Below are positions 41,775 through 49,744 of a stretch of 64,000 bases of DNA, in pieces; positions within the stretch are counted from its first letter, which is position 1, and each line of letters begins with the position of its first letter. The stretch covers positions 62,001-126,000 of the forward strand of contig JBMNLP010000001.1 of the NCBI GenBank assembly GCA_050952845.1. The letters run 5' to 3'. Under the pieces are notes generated by a model that saw nothing but the letters and a program-made list of their open reading frames with translations, was not told the DNA's origin and ran no database searches. Position numbers and translations under genes: made by a program. Origin of the DNA: JAGVSV01 sp050952845 (lineage in GTDB: Bacteria > Bacillota > Clostridia > Christensenellales > Aristaeellaceae).

Positions 41775-44390
41775 TCATGCGGTACGGTCGTTTGTTTTCG
41801 TCATGACGATCAGGTGGTCGCCCGCGGCCAGGCGCACGGCGCGGTCGGCGCGCATGTTGCGCCCGTTGACTGTCAGCTTGGCATGCGTGTCGGGCGACAC
41901 AAAGTCCGCCTCGGCGTCGAAGGGGACGGTCAGCTTGAAGGTGATTGTGCTGTCGTCCTGCTTCCACGCGACGGCATAGCGCCCGGCAGCCGAATCATAC
42001 GTCGCGGACACATGCCCGATGCGCGGGTCGGGCCGCGGGCGGATCAGCGCGCGCTTGAAGCCCGGCGTGCTGTCCACCGGGTTGAGGCCGGCCATGTTGC
42101 GGTACATCCACTCCACGATGCTGCCATAGGCATAGTGGTTCATGCTGTTCATACCGGTATCGCTGACCAGGCCGTTGGGCAGGACGGAATTCCACCGCTC
42201 CCAGATGGTGGTGGCGCCCATGTTGACCTCGTACAGCCAGCTGGGATAGTCCTCATTGAGCAGCAGCGTATAGGCGGCTTGGTTCATGTCGTTGTCCGAC
42301 AGCGTGCCCGGCAGGAAATAGGTGCCGACAAAGCCGGTTTCCAGGTGCATGTTGCGCTTCTCCAGGCGCTTCATCAGGTCCTGCCTGAGGCGTGCGCGGT
42401 GGCGGGGCGGCACCAGGTCCAGGTGCAGGGCGATGGCCATCGCTGTCTGGGTAGGCTCGGTGATGCGCCCGGTGACGGAGAAAAACTCCTTCCGGAAGGC
42501 CGAGCGCACCTGGCTGGCCAGGTCGGCGTAGTACTTCTCCTCCTTTTTCTTGCCCAGCACCCTGGCGGCCTGGGCTGTCAGCCGGGCGGAGTAGTAGTAG
42601 TAAGCCGAGGCGATGTAGTAGGGGTCGGTTCCGCCCAGGGGCGAGCCTTCGATGGGGTTGTCCAGCGCCAGCCAGTCCGCGAAGTGGAAGCCCGTCTTCC
42701 ACAGCCTGGCGCCGCCGCACAGCTCGTCGTCCTGCCGCTTGATCCAGTCCACCCAGCCGGTCATGTTCTCAAACTGGTTCTCCAGCAGCCGCTTGTCCCC
42801 AAAGAAACGGTACACTGTCCAGGGGATGGTGGTCGCGGCATCGGCCCAGGCGCAGGCGCCATAGGGCTTGGCGTCGTGGTTGCCGGCGTTTTGCTGGATA
42901 CGGCCGAGCACATCGGGCACCACATGGGGCACGGCGCCGCCCAGCTTGCGCTGCTCCATCAGCATGTCGTAGAGGTATTTTTCAAAGAACGCCGGCGTGT
43001 GCATGTTGTACGACGCCGTGGGCGCGAACACCTGTGCGTCGCCCGTCCAGCCCATGCGCTCGTCGCGCTGCGGGCAATCGGTGGGCACGTCCAAGAAGTT
43101 GCCTTTCTGGCTCCAGCGCGCGTTGGAGATCAGCTGGTTGACCTTGGGGTTGGACGTCTCGATGGCGCCGATTTCGTCTAAGTCTGAATGGATCACGCAG
43201 GCGGTGAAGGCCGCAGGGTCAACCTGCGCCGGCCCCGTCACCTTGACATACCGGAAGCCGTAAAAGGTAAAGTGCGGGCGCACGCGCGCGGGCTTGCCGG
43301 AGGATATGTAGCGGTACTCCTGCTTGGCGCTGCGCAGGTTTTCGTTGTAGAAGTTGTCGTGCTGCAGCAGCTCGCCAAACTGCAGGAAGATCTCCTGCCC
43401 CTTGGGCAGCGCGCAGTCAAATTCCAGCCATCCGGTCAGCACCTGGCCGAAGTCCAGCACGGTTTCACCCGCCGGCGTGTTCAGCAGCGCCGGGTTTTCC
43501 AGGCGCTCGATGATGCGCACAGAGGGGCTCAGGCGGTCCGTCAGCTTGCCGGCGGGCTTCGCAGCCGGCACAGCCGGGTCCTTCAGCGCGCTGCCCTCTA
43601 AGTTGGCGTCGTATATTTCGCCGTCGTATATGTTGCTGTCCAGCACCGGCGACGGCGCGCACAGCCAGCTATCGCCGGTGGCGACGATCACCTCGCTGCC
43701 GTCCTCCAGCACCATGTGCAGCTCGCCGATGAACTGCGTCCTGTCGCCGTATACCTCCTTGGTGCCGTCGGTGAAGCCAAACTTGCCCTTATACCAGCCG
43801 TTGCCCAGCATGGCTTCCAGGGTGTTGACGCCCTGTTTCAGCAGGCCGGTCACGTCATATGCCTGCACCTGCACCCAGGAATCATAGTCGTTGAAAAATG
43901 GCGCCAGCACCTCATCCCCTGCCTTGATGCCGTTGACATAGGCTTCATAGATGCCCAGTGCTGTTGCGTACAGCCGGGCGGAGCGCACGGGCGACGACAG
44001 CTCAAACGAGGTGCCCAGGCGCGGGTGAACGTCCTTGTCGTAGGGCGCTTTGATCCACTTGCCCGTCCATTTTTCGCCGCGCTTGCCGGTTTCAAACCAG
44101 GCTGTGCCCGACGCCTCCTCGCCGATATCGCTGGTCACCGTCACGCGCCAGTGGTACCTGGTGCGCGGCTTCAGGGCGATGTCCGGCTCGAACCGCAGCG
44201 AGCTGATGGCGTCGCTTTCACCGGAATCGTAGAGCAGCTTGCTGAAATCCTCCCGCAGGCTGACTTCGACGCGCGCCGACTGCTGCTTCTTGCCCTTCGC
44301 GCCCTCCACCGCCCAGCTGAAGCCGGGCTTTTCCAGGCGAAAACCCAGGGGGTTGGTCAGATGATCTGTTCGCATATGCACGATGTTCAT
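41775..44390 (-). CDS. Glycoside hydrolase family 78 alpha-L-rhamnosidase
   Basis: An 871-residue cytoplasmic enzyme. N-terminal beta-sandwich domains (1-320) include GFRLEKPGFSWAVEGAKGKK and the carbohydrate-binding NGWYKGKFGFTDG. The (alpha/alpha)6 catalytic barrel has the family acid motif PQRDERMGWTGDAQVFAPTA (about 440-460) and the late Glu in GATTIWERWNS near residue 720. The start ATG follows AGGAGG. There is no signal peptide. It releases L-rhamnose from imported rhamnosides or rhamnogalacturonan oligomers. With kdgK downstream this points to pectin backbone degradation. Confidence 0.94.
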   Translation of the reverse strand: MNIVHMRTDHLTNPLGFRLEKPGFSWAVEGAKGKKQQSARVEVSLREDFSKLLYDSGESDAISSLRFEPDIALKPRTRYHWRVTVTSDIGEEASGTAWFETGKRGEKWTGKWIKAPYDKDVHPRLGTSFELSSPVRSARLYATALGIYEAYVNGIKAGDEVLAPFFNDYDSWVQVQAYDVTGLLKQGVNTLEAMLGNGWYKGKFGFTDGTKEVYGDRTQFIGELHMVLEDGSEVIVATGDSWLCAPSPVLDSNIYDGEIYDANLEGSALKDPAVPAAKPAGKLTDRLSPSVRIIERLENPALLNTPAGETVLDFGQVLTGWLEFDCALPKGQEIFLQFGELLQHDNFYNENLRSAKQEYRYISSGKPARVRPHFTFYGFRYVKVTGPAQVDPAAFTACVIHSDLDEIGAIETSNPKVNQLISNARWSQKGNFLDVPTDCPQRDERMGWTGDAQVFAPTASYNMHTPAFFEKYLYDMLMEQRKLGGAVPHVVPDVLGRIQQNAGNHDAKPYGACAWADAATTIPWTVYRFFGDKRLLENQFENMTGWVDWIKRQDDELCGGARLWKTGFHFADWLALDNPIEGSPLGGTDPYYIASAYYYYSARLTAQAARVLGKKKEEKYYADLASQVRSAFRKEFFSVTGRITEPTQTAMAIALHLDLVPPRHRARLRQDLMKRLEKRNMHLETGFVGTYFLPGTLSDNDMNQAAYTLLLNEDYPSWLYEVNMGATTIWERWNSVLPNGLVSDTGMNSMNHYAYGSIVEWMYRNMAGLNPVDSTPGFKRALIRPRPDPRIGHVSATYDSAAGRYAVAWKQDDSTITFKLTVPFDAEADFVSPDTHAKLTVNGRNMRADRAVRLAAGDHLIVMTKTNDRTA

Positions 44391-44433
44391 ATCATGTCCT
44401 CCTGTTATGATACTATAGCTAACTGCCCTTTCA

Positions 44434-45630
44434 TCATGGCAGCAACTGTTCTTCGGTAAAAATCGGATACAGGTAACGGAACATGTTCAGCGCCAATACA
44501 CCCACGCGGTTGTCGCGTTTCAGGCTGCACCCGTTGGTCAGCAGCACAAAAACGAACTGCGTCTCCGGGTCGAAATAGACATTCTGAATGGCGTTTTTGC
44601 CCATGCCCTGGTGCCCGTAGATCGTTCGCCCGGGCAGCAGAAACGTGTTGCGCTCCAGGAAAAGGCCATACGGGCTGGCGCCTGTGACGCTTTTGCCCAG
44701 GCTGCTTTGATCCTGACGCATCATATCTATGGTAGCCGGGCTGAGAAGTTCGATGCCCTGATAGCTGCCGTCCCCGCACAGCAGGATGGCGATTTTGGCA
44801 AGGTCCCGCGAGCGGATCCACAAGTCGTATATCGTGGTGCGGTAATGGCGTTCCGGATCGGCAAAGTCCTCGTACGTTTCGCCGGTATAGTTGCCGGCTG
44901 CGCGGTAAAGCTTGCCGTTCCTGTACAGCCCCGGCACATCCTCCGGGTTGGCCAGCAGCGAGGCGGAGTAGGCCGCCTCAATGCCCAGCGGGCTGAACAC
45001 ATGGTCCGCCATGTAGCGGTTGACGCTGACGCCTGTGACAGCTTCCATCATGCTGCCCACCAGGCCGGCGCCGAAGTTGGAGTACGCGTATCGGCTGCCC
45101 GGCGCGTGGGGGAGGAAGTTGGATTTTTTCTTGCTGTCGGCGCTGAGCATGCTGTACACGGTGCTGCGGATGCTGGAATACCCGCTGTTTTCATTCAGGC
45201 CCAGCGTGTGGCTCATGGCCTGCCGGAGCGTCAGCGGCGTTCCTTTGGCATGGGGGTTGACGATGCGGTAGCCATAGTAATCGCTGATATCGGCGTCCAG
45301 GTCCAGCAAGCCCTGCTCAACTAACTGCAGCGCACCCATGCCGCTGACCATCTTGGTTACGCTGTTCAGGCGGAAAAACGTCCGCTCGTCCACCGGCAGC
45401 CTCCGCCTGACATCCTTCATGCCATAATCCCTGGCATACACAATCTCTCCATGGCGGGCGATAATCACCGAACCTCCGGTTGTCTTGCCATTTCGGAAAA
45501 TCCGGTCCACCTGCGCGTCGATTTCGCTCCTGTCCGCCGCCAGGGTCAAAGCCGGCGGCAGCGCCAGCACAAGCGCCAAAGCCAGCGCGGCGACGCGGCG
45601 CCATGCGTTATTTTTTGTCATGCATGTCAT
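44434..45630 (-). CDS. Exported serine hydrolase of the class C beta-lactamase/PBP4* fold
   Basis: A 398-residue protein with a signal peptide (VAALALALVLALPPALTLAA, about 13-31). The active-site motifs of the family are present: S90-V-T-K93 (SxxK), Y183-S184-N185 (YxN) and a late HQG near residue 305 in place of KTG. Conserved surroundings include TPLTLRQAMSHTLGL. Such proteins act as esterases, D-aminopeptidases or carboxypeptidases as often as beta-lactamases; the HxG box argues against a classical beta-lactamase. The start is the ATG at 45630 or the ATG nine bases later. It sits 16 bases after the isomerase gene. Confidence 0.9.
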   Translation of the reverse strand: MTCMTKNNAWRRVAALALALVLALPPALTLAADRSEIDAQVDRIFRNGKTTGGSVIIARHGEIVYARDYGMKDVRRRLPVDERTFFRLNSVTKMVSGMGALQLVEQGLLDLDADISDYYGYRIVNPHAKGTPLTLRQAMSHTLGLNENSGYSSIRSTVYSMLSADSKKKSNFLPHAPGSRYAYSNFGAGLVGSMMEAVTGVSVNRYMADHVFSPLGIEAAYSASLLANPEDVPGLYRNGKLYRAAGNYTGETYEDFADPERHYRTTIYDLWIRSRDLAKIAILLCGDGSYQGIELLSPATIDMMRQDQSSLGKSVTGASPYGLFLERNTFLLPGRTIYGHQGMGKNAIQNVYFDPETQFVFVLLTNGCSLKRDNRVGVLALNMFRYLYPIFTEEQLLP

Positions 45631-45646
45631 ACGCGCTATGCCCCGG

Positions 45647-46447
45647 TCATCCCGCCAGGCTGCGCATCAGGCGCAGCGCATTAGCCGCTTCGCGTTCAAA
45701 ATCCGCCTGCGCAGCGGCTTCCATGCTCAGCGTCCTGTCATAGCCTGCCCGGGTCAACGCCTCAAACACCTTGCCGTAATCCTCCCCATCCCGCGCGGCG
45801 GGCAGCCGCCTGCCCAGCGTCCGCGCCACGTGCACATGCTGCAGCCAGGGGGCGGCGTCGACGATGTTGTCCATCGGCTCGTAGGACAGGTTCATGTGAT
45901 AGGTGTCCGCCAGCACGCCGATGGCCGGGTGGTTGACGCGGCGCGCCAGCGCCACGGCTTCCGATACGCGGTTGAGGATGTTGGACTCCATCCGGTTCAG
46001 CGGCTCGATGGCGATGGCAATATGATGCGCCTGCGCGCTGTCCGCGATGGCGGCAAGAAACGCCGCCACCTGGTTCAGCCCATCAGCCAGCGGAAAGTCG
46101 CCCGGCAGGTTGCGCGCGCCGCCGGAACCGAATACGATCACGCCTGCCCCCAGCGCCTGCACCCTGGCGAACGCCTTTTCAGCATACGCCCGCGCGGCGT
46201 CCAGGTCCGCTTCCGGGCCTGTCAGCCTGATGGTGCCGGGCAAAAACCCGTTCAGGCACAGGCAGGGCAGATCGATGGCTTTCAGCGCGCCCAGTACGGT
46301 ATTGAAGCTCTCCTCTGAAAGGGCCATCACCTGCGCCACCCCTAACTCGGCATAATCGTATCCGATGCGCTTGATCGCTTCCAGCCGGCTGATATCAGGG
46401 GTTTGGTTGTCCTTCCCCACTACACCTGTACAAAAACCGATTTTCAT
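45647..46447 (-). CDS. TIM-barrel sugar phosphate isomerase/epimerase family protein
   Basis: A 266-residue protein of the AP-endonuclease-2/xylose-isomerase-like barrel family. Metal-site residues typical of the family appear as GYDYAELGVAQ (Glu), AIAIEPLNRMES (Glu), GVLADTYHMNL (Asp, His) and a late SMEAA (Glu). The ATG follows GGAGGTTAGG. Related enzymes include D-tagatose and L-ribulose 3-epimerases and hydroxypyruvate isomerase. Given the nearby rhamnosidase and KDG kinase it may epimerise a keto-sugar. The precise substrate is open. Confidence 0.85.
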   Translation of the reverse strand: MKIGFCTGVVGKDNQTPDISRLEAIKRIGYDYAELGVAQVMALSEESFNTVLGALKAIDLPCLCLNGFLPGTIRLTGPEADLDAARAYAEKAFARVQALGAGVIVFGSGGARNLPGDFPLADGLNQVAAFLAAIADSAQAHHIAIAIEPLNRMESNILNRVSEAVALARRVNHPAIGVLADTYHMNLSYEPMDNIVDAAPWLQHVHVARTLGRRLPAARDGEDYGKVFEALTRAGYDRTLSMEAAAQADFEREAANALRLMRSLAG

Positions 46448-46791
46448 GACCTAACCTCCGATCCTTTTCATCCAATTACAAAACAACAGCGTGGGTAAAT
46501 ATCCTGCTACAAATCATAGCATGAAATCTGCAATTTGGAAACCGAACTTTACAGGGCGCAGGGCGATTGCAGCCGGATAGCTCAGACACCATGCCGTATG
46601 TTGCTTGCGCAACCTGTTCTGTTTGTTTATACTGAACTCCGCGTTGCTCCCGGCAATACCCATAAAGGATTCACGCCGACCTCAAACACGACGGCATTGC
46701 CGTGCCGGAAAACGAAGCGACAGCCGTGACGCAGCGTGTGCTATCCTGTAGCATGACCAACCATACTGACCGACCCTATGGAGATATAGCG
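46448..46791. other. Intergenic region with the promoter-proximal part of a duplicated segment
   Basis: A 344-base gap between divergent genes. The left 130 bases show no gene and no confident promoter. From 46576 it is the first copy of a segment repeated at 51339 and contains a promoter (46605-46633) and a long leader of about 150 bases. Confidence 0.65.
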
Positions 46792-47450
46792 ATGACCAAA
46801 TGCGCCCGAATGGTAAGAAGTGTCCTGAGCCTGCTGTTGCTCCTGACCCTGCTGCCCCTGCCTGCCTGCGCCCAGGGCGAAAGCGCCCTGGCGTATTTGG
46901 CGGACATCGAGCTCACCGACCTGCAGCAGCTGGAAAATGTACGCGCGCTGTTGGACCAAGCCGGGGATGTTCTGTACAGAGATGAATGCGCGCTGCTGGT
47001 CGATGCGATGCTGATCATGGCGCGCGACGACATCTTTCAGATGGGCCAGGGCATCCCTTCGCGCAACCTGGAGCAGCTGCGGGATGACAATGAGTTTGCG
47101 GCTGCTTACAGCGCCCAGGGGGCGCTGCCCAGCCTGGCGGACCTGGCAGGGTATGCAAAAGCCAGGAGGTTTGACGCCTACCAGCTGGATGAAAGAGCCC
47201 TGGAGCTGTACCGGATGCATCCCGTGCTGGACGCGCCGGTCCGCGCCGATGCGCTGTCGGGCGGCGTCCTGAAAGCGCAGTACGATCAGGCGCTTGCCCT
47301 GCTGAACGTGGGGTCGATGGAAAGCGTAGCGCAAGCCGTCGAAATCCTTGAGGATATGGGCGACTACCAGGACAGCCCCCAGCGGTTGACTGAAGCACAG
47401 CAACTGCTGGGCAGCCTTGTTGCGTCCACGCCGGAGCCAACGGAAGCGCC
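46576..47450 (+). repeat. Duplicated segment, copy 1 (promoter plus 5' part of envelope gene)
   Basis: From GATAGCTC at 46576 the sequence matches copy 2 at 51339 at a constant offset of 4763 bases through the promoter, leader, start codon and signal peptide, then with small indels to about 47450. Identity is very high in the leader and first 80 codons and lower in the middle. Confidence 0.9.
46605..46633 (+). promoter_or_regulatory. Promoter of the envelope protein gene (copy 1)
   Basis: TTGCGC (46605-46610), 17-base spacer, TATACT (46628-46633). The -35 lies in a small palindrome TTGCGCAA. The same promoter recurs at 51368-51396. Confidence 0.65.
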
Positions 47451-49002
47451 TGTTATTAGCGACCCCATCGACATCATCGTGCTGTATGTTGACGAAGCCG
47501 GCATGCCGATTGCAGACCCGCAATCAGTTACAGTTGAGTCGGGCACTACCCAGTCCGTAACAGCGCCAGAAACCATTGGGGAATACACATTAGTTGGCGA
47601 TATAACGCAGGATATCACCGTCAGTGTTGATGGCATTCCCTCTGCAGAGCAGGTGACCTTCATGTATCGGAAAGCATCGGTTCCGCAGGCAGATCAGTTG
47701 TTATCGGGCTTGCAGAGCCAGGATGATACTGAGGCTGGCGATGTGCCTGATGTACAAGATGCACCAGATGCACCCGTTGCACAGCCTATCCCCATTATCG
47801 ACAACGACCCCATCAACCGATGGGCGGTGGCGACGATATCCAACCTGAGATTCAGAGCAGGGCCAACAGTAAAGGCTAAAGCTATAGCTTTACTGCTTAA
47901 GGACGACATGCTGTTCATCCATCATCAGGAGACGCATTCCGATGGCTCCTGGTATAAGGCAATTGCCAAAGGGCGCGACGGCTATGTGAATGCGAAATAT
48001 GTGCGCCTGTTGGACGACGTAGAAAACGCAGCGTACAATGCTATACTGGCGTCGCCTGCACCCACGATGCCATATGCTGAGATCGAAATCCAAGAATTCA
48101 TCACAGATCCGGCGCCGGCGCCCAAGGTAAAAATCGTGTATGTTTATTACCGCGACCAGTCGGACAACACCCTGTTTACCGAAAGCGTATCCTGCTACGA
48201 AAATGAAAACAACATCATCTTTGCCGACCCGTCCAAAATACCCGGCAATAAGGACGGACGATACACCCTGAACGATGTACCGCAGAAATCTGTCCTGGTC
48301 GACAGCGCAGGCAACGCGAACCCTGCGGAGGTCATCTTCCGCTTTGCCGATACATGGGTAAACCTCGAAACAAAAGTCAAGGTTCATTTCAGAACGGCTG
48401 AAGGTGAAACGCTGGCGCCCTCAAAGGAAGAAGCCGTTGTGCTGGGCATCAACGATGTTTACGCCAGGCCGGACGCTTTGCCAAACGGCTATACCCTGGT
48501 CACGGCGCAGCCGCAGAAGGTGACGATGGCCCAGGACGGCTCGCTGTCGCCGGCGGAGGTCATCTTCATATACCAGCGGACTGAAACGTATGTATTCAGA
48601 GACAAGCGCCAGCTTAACCAACCAATTCCCACTGCTGCGCCTACCTATGCCAGCATTGCCGACGCCATTGGCAGCGCGCCCACCGATGTGCCGGCTACGC
48701 CGGATATCACCGATGAACCCACAGCCGAGCCTGCCACGCCCTCCCCCACGGTGTTCATCACCGCGCCGCCCACCAAGTTGCCCAAGCTGCGCAAGGGCGA
48801 CATTAGCCCCGCCGTGAAGGAGATGCAGCTGAAGCTGATCGAGCTGGGATACCTGGAAGGCGCCGCCGACGGCGAGTTTGACAGCGGTACCTTAGCTGCC
48901 GTCAAGGAATTTCAGTGCAGGCACAACCTCAAGGCCGACGGCATCGCCGGCGAAGCCACGCTGTCCGCGCTGTATGGCGGCAACGCGCTGAGGAAAGAAT
49001 AG
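46792..49002 (+). CDS. Exported multidomain wall protein: MucBP-like repeats, SH3b, peptidoglycan-binding domain
   Basis: A 736-residue secreted protein. The ATG at 46792 follows GGAGATATAGCG; upstream in-frame ATGs lack ribosome sites. The leader MTKCARMVRSVLSLLLLLTL ends near PACA. A helical N-terminal domain (about 30-215) is shared with the pseudogene at 51555. Then come a MucBP-like beta domain (DIIVLYVDEAGMPIADPQSV), an SH3b domain (NLRFRAGPTVKAKAIALLL, about 345-405), two more MucBP-like domains (VKIVYVYYRDQSDNTLF; KVHFRTAEGETLAPSKEEAV), a Pro/Thr-rich linker and a C-terminal PG_binding_1 domain (GDISPAVKEMQLKLIELGYL, DGIAGEATLSALYG). It is likely non-covalently wall-bound. The role may be adhesion or wall sensing. 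Confidence 0.88.
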   Translation: MTKCARMVRSVLSLLLLLTLLPLPACAQGESALAYLADIELTDLQQLENVRALLDQAGDVLYRDECALLVDAMLIMARDDIFQMGQGIPSRNLEQLRDDNEFAAAYSAQGALPSLADLAGYAKARRFDAYQLDERALELYRMHPVLDAPVRADALSGGVLKAQYDQALALLNVGSMESVAQAVEILEDMGDYQDSPQRLTEAQQLLGSLVASTPEPTEAPVISDPIDIIVLYVDEAGMPIADPQSVTVESGTTQSVTAPETIGEYTLVGDITQDITVSVDGIPSAEQVTFMYRKASVPQADQLLSGLQSQDDTEAGDVPDVQDAPDAPVAQPIPIIDNDPINRWAVATISNLRFRAGPTVKAKAIALLLKDDMLFIHHQETHSDGSWYKAIAKGRDGYVNAKYVRLLDDVENAAYNAILASPAPTMPYAEIEIQEFITDPAPAPKVKIVYVYYRDQSDNTLFTESVSCYENENNIIFADPSKIPGNKDGRYTLNDVPQKSVLVDSAGNANPAEVIFRFADTWVNLETKVKVHFRTAEGETLAPSKEEAVVLGINDVYARPDALPNGYTLVTAQPQKVTMAQDGSLSPAEVIFIYQRTETYVFRDKRQLNQPIPTAAPTYASIADAIGSAPTDVPATPDITDEPTAEPATPSPTVFITAPPTKLPKLRKGDISPAVKEMQLKLIELGYLEGAADGEFDSGTLAAVKEFQCRHNLKADGIAGEATLSALYGGNALRKE

Positions 49003-49082
49003 CGCAAATCCGCATCAACTGAAATCGCCCCTCAAAGAAAAAGCGCGCGCAGCTTTTCTGCTTGGTTGCACTAATGTGCGTT

Positions 49083-49117
49083 TTGACCCCCACCCACCCG
49101 CACCCACCCCCACCCTG
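49083..49117 (+). repeat. 35-bp C-rich repeat, forward copy 1
   Basis: Begins TTGACCCCCACCCACC and ends CCCCCACCCTG. The opposite strand has at least four G runs and could form a G-quadruplex. Confidence 0.85.
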
Positions 49118-49287
49118 TTTGACCGATGTCACAGGCGCCGGAACTCCTCTGCAGCATGGCAGTACGGGCCCGGAACCTGAGATGCCCTTATATTTCAACG
49201 TTTTTCCCTGCAATGGTGTGGGGTGCGGTCGGCCCTTCAGGGAAAAAATCCGCGCGGTTTTTGCGTCGTGGACCGCAGCAACGCTCG

Positions 49288-49351
49288 TTTGACCCCCACC
49301 CATGTATTTGACCCCCACCCACCCCCACCCTGAGCAGTTGACCCCCACCCC
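49288..49351 (+). repeat. C-rich repeat cluster, forward partial copies
   Basis: Three partial copies, each starting TTGACCCCCACCC, at 49288, 49308 and 49338. The middle one (49308-49332) retains the CACCCTG end. They lie in tandem. Confidence 0.8.
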
Positions 49352-49573
49352 GGGAGGCCGGCGCGCATTCCTGAACCTGTCAACGGCTTTTAATTTATTA
49401 TTATATATTATTATATATATTATGATGATATACCAACATGCGGGTGTTTGTTTCTGCGCTACATGCCGGGATATATATCGTGATTACCTTGTCTGCGTCA
49501 ACGTGCAGAAATTATCATAGCGTCAGATCGTCCTGTTCGCGGTGCCATGCCGTGACGATCTGCATCTGCCTTG

Positions 49574-49608
49574 CAGGGTGGGAGTGGGTGCGGGTGGGTG
49601 GGAGTCAA
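49574..49608 (-). repeat. 35-bp C-rich repeat, inverted copy 1
   Basis: Reverse complement of the forward repeat with two substitutions: CAGGGTGGGAGTGGGTG onward to GGAGTCAA. Confidence 0.85.
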
Positions 49609-49660
49609 CTACGTGTACGGAATCTGCCGTGAACCTGCCTGTTTTGTCAGGCCTTGCCTA

Positions 49661-49695
49661 CAGGGTGGGGGTGGGTGCGGGTGGGTGGGGGTCAG
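49661..49695 (-). repeat. 35-bp C-rich repeat, inverted copy 2
   Basis: Exact or nearly exact reverse complement of the copy at 49083: CAGGGTGGGGGTGGGTGCGG onward to GGGGGTCAG. It lies 50 bases upstream of the IS element. Confidence 0.85.
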
Positions 49696-49744
49696 TTTAC
49701 GGGGCAGGTATCTGGCCCCTGCTGCCCTGTCCAAGCGCAACAGG

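Larger units (their letters stand above)
49003..49744. other. Gene-free region with C/G-rich repeats and AT-rich core
   Basis: A 742-base stretch between the envelope gene and the IS66-type element. It contains copies of a CCCAC-rich repeat in one orientation (49083-49351), an AT-rich block (about 49385-49435, mostly TTATTATATA) and the same repeat inverted (49574-49695). No reading frame has a convincing start or coding character. Confidence 0.75.

Noticed and set aside
41694..43181. Plus-strand open frame of 495 codons
   Set aside because: Antisense to the GH78 rhamnosidase, whose catalytic motifs are intact; no ribosome site.
44434..45630. Antibiotic-resistance beta-lactamase
   Set aside because: SxxK and YSN are present, but the third box is HQG rather than KTG, and the gene sits in a sugar locus; this fold is mostly esterases and peptidases.
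49003..49744. Replication or transfer origin in the AT-rich/GC-repeat region
   Set aside because: The AT block and repeats are suggestive, but there are no DnaA boxes, relaxase or replication genes nearby, so no origin is claimed.
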